Positions 35,801-42,427 of a DNA stretch of 64,000 nt are shown one piece after another (position 1 is the first letter of the stretch; every line of letters starts with the position of its first letter). Source of the DNA: Helicobacter himalayensis (GTDB lineage Bacteria > Campylobacterota > Campylobacteria > Campylobacterales > Helicobacteraceae); NCBI RefSeq assembly GCF_001602095.1, contig NZ_CP014991.1, positions 1,736,001 to 1,800,000 of the forward strand, read 5' to 3'. The notes beneath the pieces were generated by a model. The model made no database searches. It was not told the DNA's origin and saw only the letters and a program-made list of their open reading frames with translations. The position numbers and the translations under genes were made by a program.

Positions 35801-38800
35801 TCTGCTTCTGCTAGGAGTTTTTCAACTGCTTTTTTTCCATCGTGGTAATATTCTGCATAATTTGTTCCAAAGTCTTTATTAGGCGTTATCTTTAAAATCC
35901 CTTGTATTTCTTCTCTGTATCTTTGTAGGGATTCTTTATTAGGGTCGTTATAATACTTTTTATATTTTTTAATATAGTCGCTATCTAGTAGCCCCTCGCT
36001 TGTAAGTAAATCTTTTGCTTCAAGTATGCCTCTAAATCTCTCTCTATAAACTTTTCCAAGTAAAACAAGTTTTCTATTATTTCCTGCAAGTTCCTCTTCT
36101 AAGTCCTCTTTACTTCCTTTAAATTTACTAAACTCTTCGGCTTTGCGTATAAAAAATTCTCTTATCGCTTTTTGTTTATTTAAGTCTTCTAAGTTTTTAA
36201 ATAATCTAGATTTCCATATACTCGCATTTACGCTATCGTTTAAAAAATTACCTTTCCAAAACAAAAAGCTTTCTATATCTGCAAGGCTTATTTCACCATT
36301 TTTCACCCTTTTGCTAAAGTTTCTTTTGTATCTTATAGGGTCGTGGCTCTCTTGCGTTACTTTAATAGAATCTCCTACTAACTCTTTAAGTTCCTTTTGT
36401 GCTTGTTGTAAAAAGGGCTTGTAGTCCTCTAATACATTTTCTAAGTATTTTCTTCTTTGCCTTATTGCGTTTGCTTTTGCTTCGTATTCTTTAAAGCTTT
36501 TGGGATTTGCGCCTTTTTTAAATCCCTCTAATATTTCACGCTCTTTTAACTCTTCTGGGTCTAAAATCTGTGTTTTTTGTGGTAAAATATGCGTATCAAG
36601 TAAGGTATTAGACTTAGCTATATCTTCGTAAGGGGCGTGAGCGTTAATCTGACCGCCCGCTTGATATAATTTAACTCCACCCACTTTAATTTTATTTTGT
36701 AATCCATTTTCACTTTTTGGCGCGTTACTTACGACTATCCATTTCCCGCTTTCTTGTCGGCTTATGCTTGTAAAATGCTTTTTGTCGTTAAAATCTTTAG
36801 CAAAAATCAAAGCACCATCCTGCTGTTTAATAATTAAATCTGGTGCTTCTAAAGTCGGCTTAATCCTGTCTAAATATTTTAAGCGGTTTTCTCTTTGAAG
36901 TTTTACTAAGCTTCCTTTACCTAAATGTATATTTTCATTTTTCAAAATCGGACTTAAAGCCTCTTTGACTTCTGGCTCAAAGTTTGGAATAAATTCCTCA
37001 TCTAAGCTTTTAAGATTAAAGGTTTTTAGCCATAGCTCTTGCGCCTCTTGCTCTTGTGCGTTTATGGTCTCTTTTAGCTCTTTATTTTCTTTTATCTTTT
37101 TTAATGTTTCTTTTGCGCTTAAGCCTTGCTCTTTATGCTCGTTTAAAATCTCCCTTGTTGTTTTGGGCTTAGGTTGTTCTAAAGTAGAAAGTGGTAAAGT
37201 GTCGTTTGAGTTTAAAGCAAGACTATCTGCTTTTGTAAAAGGCTTAGATGATATACTTAAGCCTTTCTCGTTTTCATATGCTGTAACTATCCAATTACCA
37301 CTACGCTCGCCTTTCCAATTTGGTTTTAAAACTACTTTGTAATTATCTTTTATTATTTGTATAGCTTCATTATTTCTAAATCTCACTTCGCCTTTTTCTA
37401 TAATATCATTTAAAAGCTCTGCGCTAATCTCTGGGTGTTTTTCTATTATATGCGCTAGTCCATAGCCTTTGTGGTTAGCCTTATCTGTAATCTCTCCCCA
37501 AACAAGGCTAATGTCTCCATTTCCGCTTAACTCTTCTAAGTCTTTGCGATAAAACGCGCCTTGCACTTGCCCCTCTTTTGTGCTTAGTAAGTGCTTGAGT
37601 GCCTCTGCGCCTTTGTGGTAAAACTCGGGGTAATTTGTTCCGAAGTCTTGTAAAATATCCTCGTGTATAGTTGGGTGTGTGTTGTCTAAGTGATTATTTG
37701 ATTTTTGGTTTTGCGTCGGGCTTTGGTCTGCGCTTGTGTCGGGTGTGGTTGTCTCGGCTTGTGTTTTTGGCGCGGGTTCATTAGTAAAGCTTTTAACTTT
37801 ATGCGGGTTAGCTTTTGCATACGCTTCTAAAGCGCGTAAATTTTTAATGAGATTTGAGCTTTCAGAGCTTGCCTGCCCTGTCGAAATAAGATACTCGATA
37901 AAATCATAAATATTCACTTCGCTTAAAGCCTTGCCATCTCCAAAAAGCGTTGGTTGCGTAAGCTTTTCTAACTCTTTTGGCGCGTCTTTTAGCACTTCGT
38001 ATAAAACACCGCTAGGATTTTCTTGCCTGCTAAATTTTGCTAAAGATAATCCTAAGGCTTGAGCAGTTAGGTTATTGATTTTATTAGAATCTAATAAAAA
38101 CGCGCTTTCTTTTCCCTCGTTACTAAGGCTTAAAAATCCATCTATCTCTCTGTTTAAATATGCAAAATCCTGCGCCCTTGATTCTTCGGCGCGTCCTACA
38201 AATCCTATGGCATTCGCTAAATGTTCGCGTAATTCTAAATCTTGCAAAATCTTGCTATGTGTAAGGTTGTGAAAACTGCCTGCGTTATCCACAAACATAT
38301 TGATAATTTTTACTCTTAATTCACTATCGCCTTTAATACTATCAAGCGCGCCGATAATGTCGGTATTTTCTGTATTTTTAGCTAGATTTGATAAAAGTGC
38401 TAGGTTTGCGTTAAAGGTATCTAACCCTTTGCTTTGCACGTCAATATGCTTTGCTACGAGTGATTTTAGCTCCTCTACATCTTGGCTTTCGATATTATCG
38501 GGTAGGCTTTTGATTCTATCTTTATAAAGGCTTAGGTTTGATAGGGCTTTTTCTCCCATTGTGGATTCTCGTCCGACATTTGAGGCAAAAGCAAGCTTTA
38601 AAATATCATCATCGCGGACATTGTCTTTAATCACTCTCACCACTGCCTGCCCCTCTTGTAACTCCACTCCTAAAAAATCTTTTGTCGCTTCTTTGTAAGC
38701 CTCTGCCTGTAAGGAATAAGTAGAATCGCTTAAAATCTCTCGTATTGCTTGGCTTCTGTGGTTTCCGCTTATCACTAATCCATCTTGTGTAATAATTGGC

Positions 38801-40155
38801 AATCCATCTACGCCACCCTCTCTAAAAAAAAGCAACTCGGGCTTAAAGTCGTTGATAATAGATTTAATCACTGCTTCTTGCTTCACTACGCGCCCTTGTG
38901 TGTTACTTTTTGTGAAATTTGGCTTAATATCATCTAAATTGACAATCGCAAAGCTTGCTTCAAAAGGTGGCACATCATCTTTAAGAATTATCCGCGTATC
39001 TCGCAAAGGTTGATAAGGGATTGCCTCGCCTTTGCTTAAGCGGACTTCATCAACGCCTTTCCCTAAGCTCGCGTCTTTTTGCTCTTGAGCTAGTTTTATT
39101 TGTGCTTTTAGCTCTGCTTCTTTGCTCTGTGCGCGGGCTTCCCTTTGGGCTTCTTGTATTTCCGCTCTTACAATTTCGTCCGCGTCTTGTGTAGAAACAA
39201 GGGCTTTTTTAGTATTTGTAGCTGTAAATTTCTGTGTTAGTTTTTCCTCTAATTCCTCGTTTGCGAAATCCTCTAAAGCTTGGTTTATTTTCGCTTCATC
39301 GTAGCTCTTTGGGTTTGGGGTGTAGTTGCTCTCAATTGTAAAAAGCCCTGTGCTTTCATCTTTTTGAATAAGGATTTTTTTACCCTGTGGTAAAGCAAAG
39401 CTTAGTAAATCTTGTGATTGCTTTAAATCTTGCGGGATTTGTGTTAAAATACTTTCTGAGTAGAGAGGTGAGGAGCTATCTAAGTTTTTGCCTTGCCTTT
39501 GCGTTTGGAGTATTAACGGCTCTGTTATAAAATGGGGCTTAGCTAGCCTCTCTGCTTTTATTACTGCATTATCCTCTAGCTTGCCTTTTTCTTTATACAT
39601 TGTTTTAAGTTTTAGCTCGTTATCTTTGGTGCTTATGCTTTCTACAATAATATGATAGCCATTAATTTGTTTTCCGCTTATAAGAAATTTTTGCCCGCTT
39701 TTGTCTGTATTGATACCTTGCAAGTCAGCATTATTAACAATATAAGCGTAGTCGCTAAGGTCTTGTGTCGTAATAGGTGGTTGCCCGCTTTTTTTAACTA
39801 ACTCGCTTTGTGCGCCATGTCTTTTTAAAATGTGTTTTATAACACTGCCTCGCATCGTGATTTTGGCATTATCTAATCCTAAGCTTTCGTTTAAGTAAGG
39901 GGTAGCATTATCTATCCAAAGCTTTGCGTCCTTTTGCATAGCGTTGGTAAAAAGTTCAGCGTTTAGCTCTTGTGGTTGTGCCATTCTTAAAGGCGCGGTT
40001 TTGTCAAGTAAATCGCTTAAAAGGCTAATAAATTCCTCGCCTTTTTGTATCCCTGTGTAGCCTTGTGCGCTTAAAAGCTCTTTCACATCTGGTAAAGTGG
40101 TTTTTGAGTTTGTAAGTTCTGCTAGGGCTTTTTGAATATTATTTAAGCAAAGCAT
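32863..40155 (-). CDS. Giant polyvalent protein (2430 residues) with ParB-like and three DUF3519 domains
   Basis: This is an injected-type multidomain protein. About residues 50-210 form a PBECR-like nuclease fold (GSVIKHILKRHG). About 395-500 is a ParB-like domain of the ddrB type (GLVISGNHRSQAIREIL). Three DUF3519 domains begin with DFGTNY near 833, 1425 and 2026, each with GAFYRKDLEELSGNGDIS[LI]VWG. They are separated by helical linkers (TTREILNEHKEQGLSAKETL occurs three times) and by beta modules. ILPQ[KE][TS] motifs stand at three module borders. A 620-bp segment is duplicated in frame, and a palindromic DNA element is inserted in the second DUF3519 copy. Such proteins are proposed to act on host RNA or defences on entry. 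Alone it takes 7.3 kb. Confidence 0.75.
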   Translation of the reverse strand: MLCLNNIQKALAELTNSKTTLPDVKELLSAQGYTGIQKGEEFISLLSDLLDKTAPLRMAQPQELNAELFTNAMQKDAKLWIDNATPYLNESLGLDNAKITMRGSVIKHILKRHGAQSELVKKSGQPPITTQDLSDYAYIVNNADLQGINTDKSGQKFLISGKQINGYHIIVESISTKDNELKLKTMYKEKGKLEDNAVIKAERLAKPHFITEPLILQTQRQGKNLDSSSPLYSESILTQIPQDLKQSQDLLSFALPQGKKILIQKDESTGLFTIESNYTPNPKSYDEAKINQALEDFANEELEEKLTQKFTATNTKKALVSTQDADEIVRAEIQEAQREARAQSKEAELKAQIKLAQEQKDASLGKGVDEVRLSKGEAIPYQPLRDTRIILKDDVPPFEASFAIVNLDDIKPNFTKSNTQGRVVKQEAVIKSIINDFKPELLFFREGGVDGLPIITQDGLVISGNHRSQAIREILSDSTYSLQAEAYKEATKDFLGVELQEGQAVVRVIKDNVRDDDILKLAFASNVGRESTMGEKALSNLSLYKDRIKSLPDNIESQDVEELKSLVAKHIDVQSKGLDTFNANLALLSNLAKNTENTDIIGALDSIKGDSELRVKIINMFVDNAGSFHNLTHSKILQDLELREHLANAIGFVGRAEESRAQDFAYLNREIDGFLSLSNEGKESAFLLDSNKINNLTAQALGLSLAKFSRQENPSGVLYEVLKDAPKELEKLTQPTLFGDGKALSEVNIYDFIEYLISTGQASSESSNLIKNLRALEAYAKANPHKVKSFTNEPAPKTQAETTTPDTSADQSPTQNQKSNNHLDNTHPTIHEDILQDFGTNYPEFYHKGAEALKHLLSTKEGQVQGAFYRKDLEELSGNGDISLVWGEITDKANHKGYGLAHIIEKHPEISAELLNDIIEKGEVRFRNNEAIQIIKDNYKVVLKPNWKGERSGNWIVTAYENEKGLSISSKPFTKADSLALNSNDTLPLSTLEQPKPKTTREILNEHKEQGLSAKETLKKIKENKELKETINAQEQEAQELWLKTFNLKSLDEEFIPNFEPEVKEALSPILKNENIHLGKGSLVKLQRENRLKYLDRIKPTLEAPDLIIKQQDGALIFAKDFNDKKHFTSISRQESGKWIVVSNAPKSENGLQNKIKVGGVKLYQAGGQINAHAPYEDIAKSNTLLDTHILPQKTQILDPEELKEREILEGFKKGANPKSFKEYEAKANAIRQRRKYLENVLEDYKPFLQQAQKELKELVGDSIKVTQESHDPIRYKRNFSKRVKNGEISLADIESFLFWKGNFLNDSVNASIWKSRLFKNLEDLNKQKAIREFFIRKAEEFSKFKGSKEDLEEELAGNNRKLVLLGKVYRERFRGILEAKDLLTSEGLLDSDYIKKYKKYYNDPNKESLQRYREEIQGILKITPNKDFGTNYAEYYHDGKKAVEKLLAEAEDFKARKQKGKTPPPLAEGERGRDFSGQVYGAFYRKDLEELSGNGDISLVWGEITDKANHKGYGLAHIIEKHPEISAELLNDIIEKGEVRFRNNEAIQIIKDNYKVVLKSNWKGERSGNWIVTAYENEKGLSISSKPFTKADSLALNSNDTLPLSTLEQPKPKTTREILNEHKEQGLSAKETLKKIKENKELKETINAQEQEAQELWLKTFNLKSLDEEFIPNFEPEVKEALSPILKDKPLKLNKKDFEKLVNKGRIKYINAIKDTLQNPQIIFKDESGDLIFAKEIDNKLFLTNISREYKEEFLSLSISPKKENTLLNKLEKAQEVYYNKLDSKLRDSSAHKAFTDVLSSANKSNEDILPQETLNIKKQPKPKSEKQKLKENEALVKEIFKNLNETTNTYEVGILGTNEKEIRTSIHKKIKGRDEIRLRKYNPLNDDAFYDYAPPKYFKMLFALEDKFLQIPSELKADKFLEGKFDAIKKEELEQIELFQVRTLYKKMRRNALQGEAYDLNLEDLDALEYIKFNDKINIRELFGQAARPNPSDYFVPQSKKPYKQMYEVTKKQLEELQRAHPNKDFGTNYPEFYATKGRAIEHLLKTKSGQVYGAFYRKDLEELSGNGDISLVWGDSNLGLKHILQRRTEDFLQQGLNDKEAQKKALEFVKSLPSIIEKGKVRKEQTRAFIELDNDLSVIALDYKGEPNNWILTAYKKEDALNPADSHQIKHNTNTSSETRASGEHDILPQESIKKDFEAQEITQSEEFKEEVLKTLETLKKEGYSGIPPISAITKKLETIYSVKHAKELEKIRKNLFDFFVKILPTHPKYDIAILLNFVVRNDPESAYNNIMRHLNSEVFSEKAQKQADKLLQHEEQIKEIIFNPDALKVLENLINIENFHDKANILGSAENKRMQEIIQELHHKKEQPKPKTTREILNEHKEQGLSAKETLKKIKENKELKETINAQEQAQDFAQAHKEQTQPTLF
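35093..35712 (-). repeat. 620-bp in-frame duplication, copy 1
   Basis: This segment is identical, apart from one seen mismatch (35471), to 36941-37560, 1848 bp (616 codons) away. It covers a beta module end, helical linker and most of a DUF3519 domain. Part of it (about 135 bp) recurs at 32905-33050. Confidence 0.88.
35733..35766. repeat. Palindromic element inserted inside a coding sequence
   Basis: CCCCCTCC and GGAGGGGG form an 8-bp stem around GCTAAG, in a C-rich context. It encodes part of TPPPLAEGERGR, which is absent from the other four DUF3519 copies. Similar CCCTCCCCC...CCGCTAAGGGAGGGGG elements are seen between genes in many bacteria. Confidence 0.7.
36941..37560 (-). repeat. 620-bp in-frame duplication, copy 2
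   Basis: Partner of 35093-35712. Recombination between the copies would delete or duplicate 616 codons without changing the frame. Confidence 0.88.
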
Positions 40156-40178
40156 TGTCCGCCTTTTTTTTTACTTTT

Positions 40179-40214
40179 AATGTATAAAAAAAAGGGTTTT
40201 TTTGTAAGGGTTAA
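40179..40214 (-). promoter_or_regulatory. Late promoter F (TTAACCCTT box)
   Basis: TTAACCCTT with TACATT at 21 nt (or TATACA at 19) stands 24 bp before the start of the 2430-residue gene. Confidence 0.62.
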
Positions 40215-40241
40215 AATAGATTATTTTGTAGTCATAAAATT

Positions 40242-40562
40242 TTATGGTTGGTTAAAAATCTCTAAAGCCTGCTCTAAACTCTTAAGCTTTGCTTCGCAAC
40301 TTTCATCTTTATGCACTTCCAAAACACTTTCATATTTTGCCTTTGAGTATGCATTAAGGCTTTCTAAATCGCATTTATAGTTTTGTGTATCTAGGCTTAG
40401 GGCTTGTATTGCTTTATTTTGTGAATGAATGAGACCCTCGCTTTGTGCTAATTTCGCTTTAAGCTCTCCCATTTCTTTTAAGGTTTTGCCTAAATACGCA
40501 CCTAAGCTAAAGCTAAGCACGATTAAAACAATTGCAAAGCTTAGAATAAATTTATTTATCAT
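40242..40562 (-). CDS. Membrane-anchored coiled-coil protein, spanin-like
   Basis: This 106-residue protein has one N-terminal membrane helix (about 5-24) and a periplasmic coiled coil (TLKEMGELKAKLAQSEGLIH). This is the plan of inner-membrane spanins (Rz). It is the last gene of the lysis cassette. Another protein of the same plan lies at 40879-41208, so which of them pairs with the lipoprotein is uncertain. Confidence 0.5.
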   Translation of the reverse strand: MINKFILSFAIVLIVLSFSLGAYLGKTLKEMGELKAKLAQSEGLIHSQNKAIQALSLDTQNYKCDLESLNAYSKAKYESVLEVHKDESCEAKLKSLEQALEIFNQP

Positions 40563-40576
40563 TAGAATCCCTTTTT

Positions 40577-40606
40577 TAAATTGTATCGCCTCGCGCGCAT
40601 AGCTAC
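40577..40606. repeat. Fragment of the dispersed repeat
   Basis: ATTGTATCGCCTCGCG is the start of the repeat seen at 25828 and 25952, here followed directly by CGCATAGC. It lies in the gap between the two spanin-like genes. Confidence 0.55.
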
Positions 40607-40656
40607 ATTTTTTTAATTATTGAGATTTGCGGTTTTTAGAGTGTGCAATGAGAATT

Positions 40657-40872
40657 CTAAGAATCTCCCCTGCAAAACGCTAAATCCCTCTCTAAGCCCT
40701 CTGTGTAAATCAAAATATCTTTTAAAAATGTAGTGATATTGCCTTGATTTTTAGGCTTTTCTCGCTTTGGCACATCGCATTTTATTGGCACTTTGACTTC
40801 TTTATATACATAATGTGGCGCGCAAGCATTAAGAATAAAAGCACAAGGCACAAGAATAAGGGCGACTCTCAT
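40657..40872 (-). CDS. Small lipoprotein, outer-membrane spanin candidate (Rz1-like)
   Basis: This 71-residue protein has a signal peptide that ends in a lipobox (LNAC, cysteine about 17), then a short Lys/Pro-rich region. This fits an outer-membrane spanin that joins the inner-membrane partner encoded 6 bp upstream to disrupt the outer membrane at lysis. The protein is short, as Rz1 proteins are. Confidence 0.6.
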   Translation of the reverse strand: MRVALILVPCAFILNACAPHYVYKEVKVPIKCDVPKREKPKNQGNITTFLKDILIYTEGLERDLAFCRGDS

Positions 40873-40878
40873 TCCAAC

Positions 40879-41208
40879 TCACTCATATTTGTTTTTTAAG
40901 AAGTCTTTAAAAGATTCTTTTTCTGTTTCGCTTCCAATGTCTTGTGAATCAATTCTCAAACCTAGTTGCTCTAAAACTTTTCTATATTTTTCGCTTTCTT
41001 TCATACTCGCTTCAAAAGCGTCTAACCTTTCTAAAAGCTCTTTATTATCATTGATTGTTGCGATTTGTTTGGCTTCGCATACAAGTAGCAAATCGCTTGC
41101 TTTTTGGTATTTATTCCAAAGCTCAATGGTCTTAGCAAAAGCCAAAGCAAATAAAAAAAACACAAATCCCGCAAAAGTATATAATGCTTTTTTGTATCCC
41201 ACTCTCAT
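40879..41208 (-). CDS. Inner-membrane spanin-like protein (Rz plan)
   Basis: This 109-residue protein has an N-terminal membrane helix (about 7-26) and a charged periplasmic helix (NDNKELLERLDAFEASMKES). It overlaps the holin stop by 4 nt and precedes the lipoprotein by 6 bp. This adjacency makes it the likelier partner in a spanin pair. Confidence 0.58.
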   Translation of the reverse strand: MRVGYKKALYTFAGFVFFLFALAFAKTIELWNKYQKASDLLLVCEAKQIATINDNKELLERLDAFEASMKESEKYRKVLEQLGLRIDSQDIGSETEKESFKDFLKNKYE

Positions 41209-41525
41209 TTTTTCTCTCCTTTGTTAGATTTTAGCGCGATAAGCTTTTGCACGATTTCAATGGCATTGTCGATTCCAAAGTATCCCACTGCCGCGCTTAA
41301 TCCCACTTGCGCTAAATATGGTAAATCTGTCGCGCTTAAAATTGAAAAAGTGATTAAAGCTAAAAATGCGCTTGTAGCCACTATTTTCAAACTAAGCTTT
41401 AAGTCTCTGTTGCCCTTTTCTTGTCCTAGATAGTTCATACACCCTGCTAAAAGTGCTACGACACTAACCGGTAAAAGTTCCATATAATAAGTTAAATTTG
41501 GAAAAAATATTAAAAGTTGCTCCAT
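41205..41525 (-). CDS. Phage holin
   Basis: This 106-residue protein has three membrane segments (about 17-32, 45-63, 68-86) and a charged Lys-rich C-terminus. It fits the LydA/holin 3 superfamily style. It would form membrane lesions that release or activate the lytic enzyme. It lies between the DUF5675 protein and the spanin-like genes. Confidence 0.72.
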   Translation of the reverse strand: MEQLLIFFPNLTYYMELLPVSVVALLAGCMNYLGQEKGNRDLKLSLKIVATSAFLALITFSILSATDLPYLAQVGLSAAVGYFGIDNAIEIVQKLIALKSNKGEKK

Positions 41526-41564
41526 ATTTTTGTTCCTTTTTTTTAATGAAGCCTACAAAATTAT

Positions 41565-42062
41565 CTAACCTATAATCTCCTTAACTTCCAAAGTGAAGTT
41601 TTCAACGCCTGCTTTTTCTACAAGCGCATAAAAGTCTCTCACTGCGTCAGTGCTCCTGCCACCTGTGCCATTCCCATTATCTGCATAGTTTAAAAGCAAG
41701 CAACCCTCTGTATCCTGTGGATAGTTTCCTATGTGAATGTGAATGCGCCTTTCTTTAAAGCTTGGCAGTTCGTCAGTGTAAAGGCTTAAAACGCGCGGGG
41801 CGTATTCTTTTGGCAAGCTTACGCTAGATTGTGTCCAATAAAGTTTATACACTCTTGGTATTATGCGCTTATCTTGTCGCGGGGTGTCTGTGCTGGGACC
41901 GATATTCTCAACACAAAAGCAAGAAAATACCTCTTTGTTTTCATCATCAAAAACTTTAAAGCTTCCGATTGTAGAATCTTCCTCTTTATAAACTTTTCCT
42001 GCTTTTGGTGGCTTTTGAATATTTTTATATTCTTTTTGTCTTTGTAAAATTATATGAAACAT
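41565..42062 (-). CDS. DUF5675 family protein, probable lytic enzyme
   Basis: This 165-residue protein carries the DUF5675 signature HIHIGNYPQDTEGCLL (about 108-123) followed by NGTGGRSTDAVRDF, with invariant His and Cys. DUF5675 genes are common in phage lysis cassettes and may be cell-wall enzymes, though the reaction is not proven. AGGAG precedes the ATG, and a late promoter stands 28 bp upstream. The holin follows. Confidence 0.72.
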   Translation of the reverse strand: MFHIILQRQKEYKNIQKPPKAGKVYKEEDSTIGSFKVFDDENKEVFSCFCVENIGPSTDTPRQDKRIIPRVYKLYWTQSSVSLPKEYAPRVLSLYTDELPSFKERRIHIHIGNYPQDTEGCLLLNYADNGNGTGGRSTDAVRDFYALVEKAGVENFTLEVKEIIG

Positions 42063-42089
42063 TCTCTACTCCTAAAAAATAAAAAAAAG

Positions 42090-42125
42090 AGTTTATAAAA
42101 AAAATGAATAGTTAAAAAGGGTTAA
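42090..42125 (-). promoter_or_regulatory. Late promoter G (TTAACCCTT box)
   Basis: TTAACCCTT with TAAACT at 21 nt (and TATAAA at 19). It lies just behind the ncRNA terminator-like hairpin and would drive the lysis cassette. Confidence 0.7.
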
Positions 42126-42129
42126 AAAG

Positions 42130-42385
42130 AAAGAATTACCCGGGCTAAAAATAAAGGGGTATGTGGGGTGTAGCAAAATCATCTAGCCCGGGTAAAACAC
42201 TTGGGAGAAATCCAAAACCAACCACTTATCATTTTAGAAACTTCCAGCTTGAGTTGAGTGTAGCCCCCTTTTATCATATTGAGTAATCCCTTAACTCAAT
42301 GACAAAAAAAGCGCGTTTGGCACAAAAGCTCTATAATGACAAAACCACAAAGGCTAAGGGTAGTGTGTAGGCTTCACTACCCTCG
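42130..42385 (-). ncRNA. Putative structured non-coding RNA with its own phage promoter
   Basis: About 255 nt between primase and lysis genes hold no usable reading frame on the minus strand but begin 7 nt after a full late promoter. The RNA would start with a hairpin GGGTAGTG/CACTACCC (42358-42382). It also has a stem ATTGAGT/ACTCAAT (42278-42300) and a perfect 12-bp stem TTACCCGGGCTA/TAGCCCGGGTAA (42136-42195, loop 36 nt), followed by TTCTTTCTTTTT as in an intrinsic terminator. This layout of promoter, hairpins and terminator suggests a small RNA. A packaging RNA or regulator is possible but unproven. Confidence 0.5.
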
Positions 42386-42391
42386 AATAAA

Positions 42392-42427
42392 AGTTTATAA
42401 AAACTAGAAAATAATTTAAAGGGTTAA
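42392..42427 (-). promoter_or_regulatory. Late promoter H (TTAACCCTT box) before the ncRNA
   Basis: TTAACCCTT overlaps the primase stop. TAAACT follows after 21 nt (TATAAA after 19). The predicted start near 42385 is immediately before the first hairpin of the ncRNA. Confidence 0.68.

Noticed and set aside
42278-42300. ATTGAGT/ACTCAAT hairpin as a simple dispersed-repeat copy
   Set aside because: It resembles the TCATATTGAG element, but it is not followed by the ATATCTC part and lies inside the promoter-terminated ncRNA unit. I kept it as part of that RNA with reservation.
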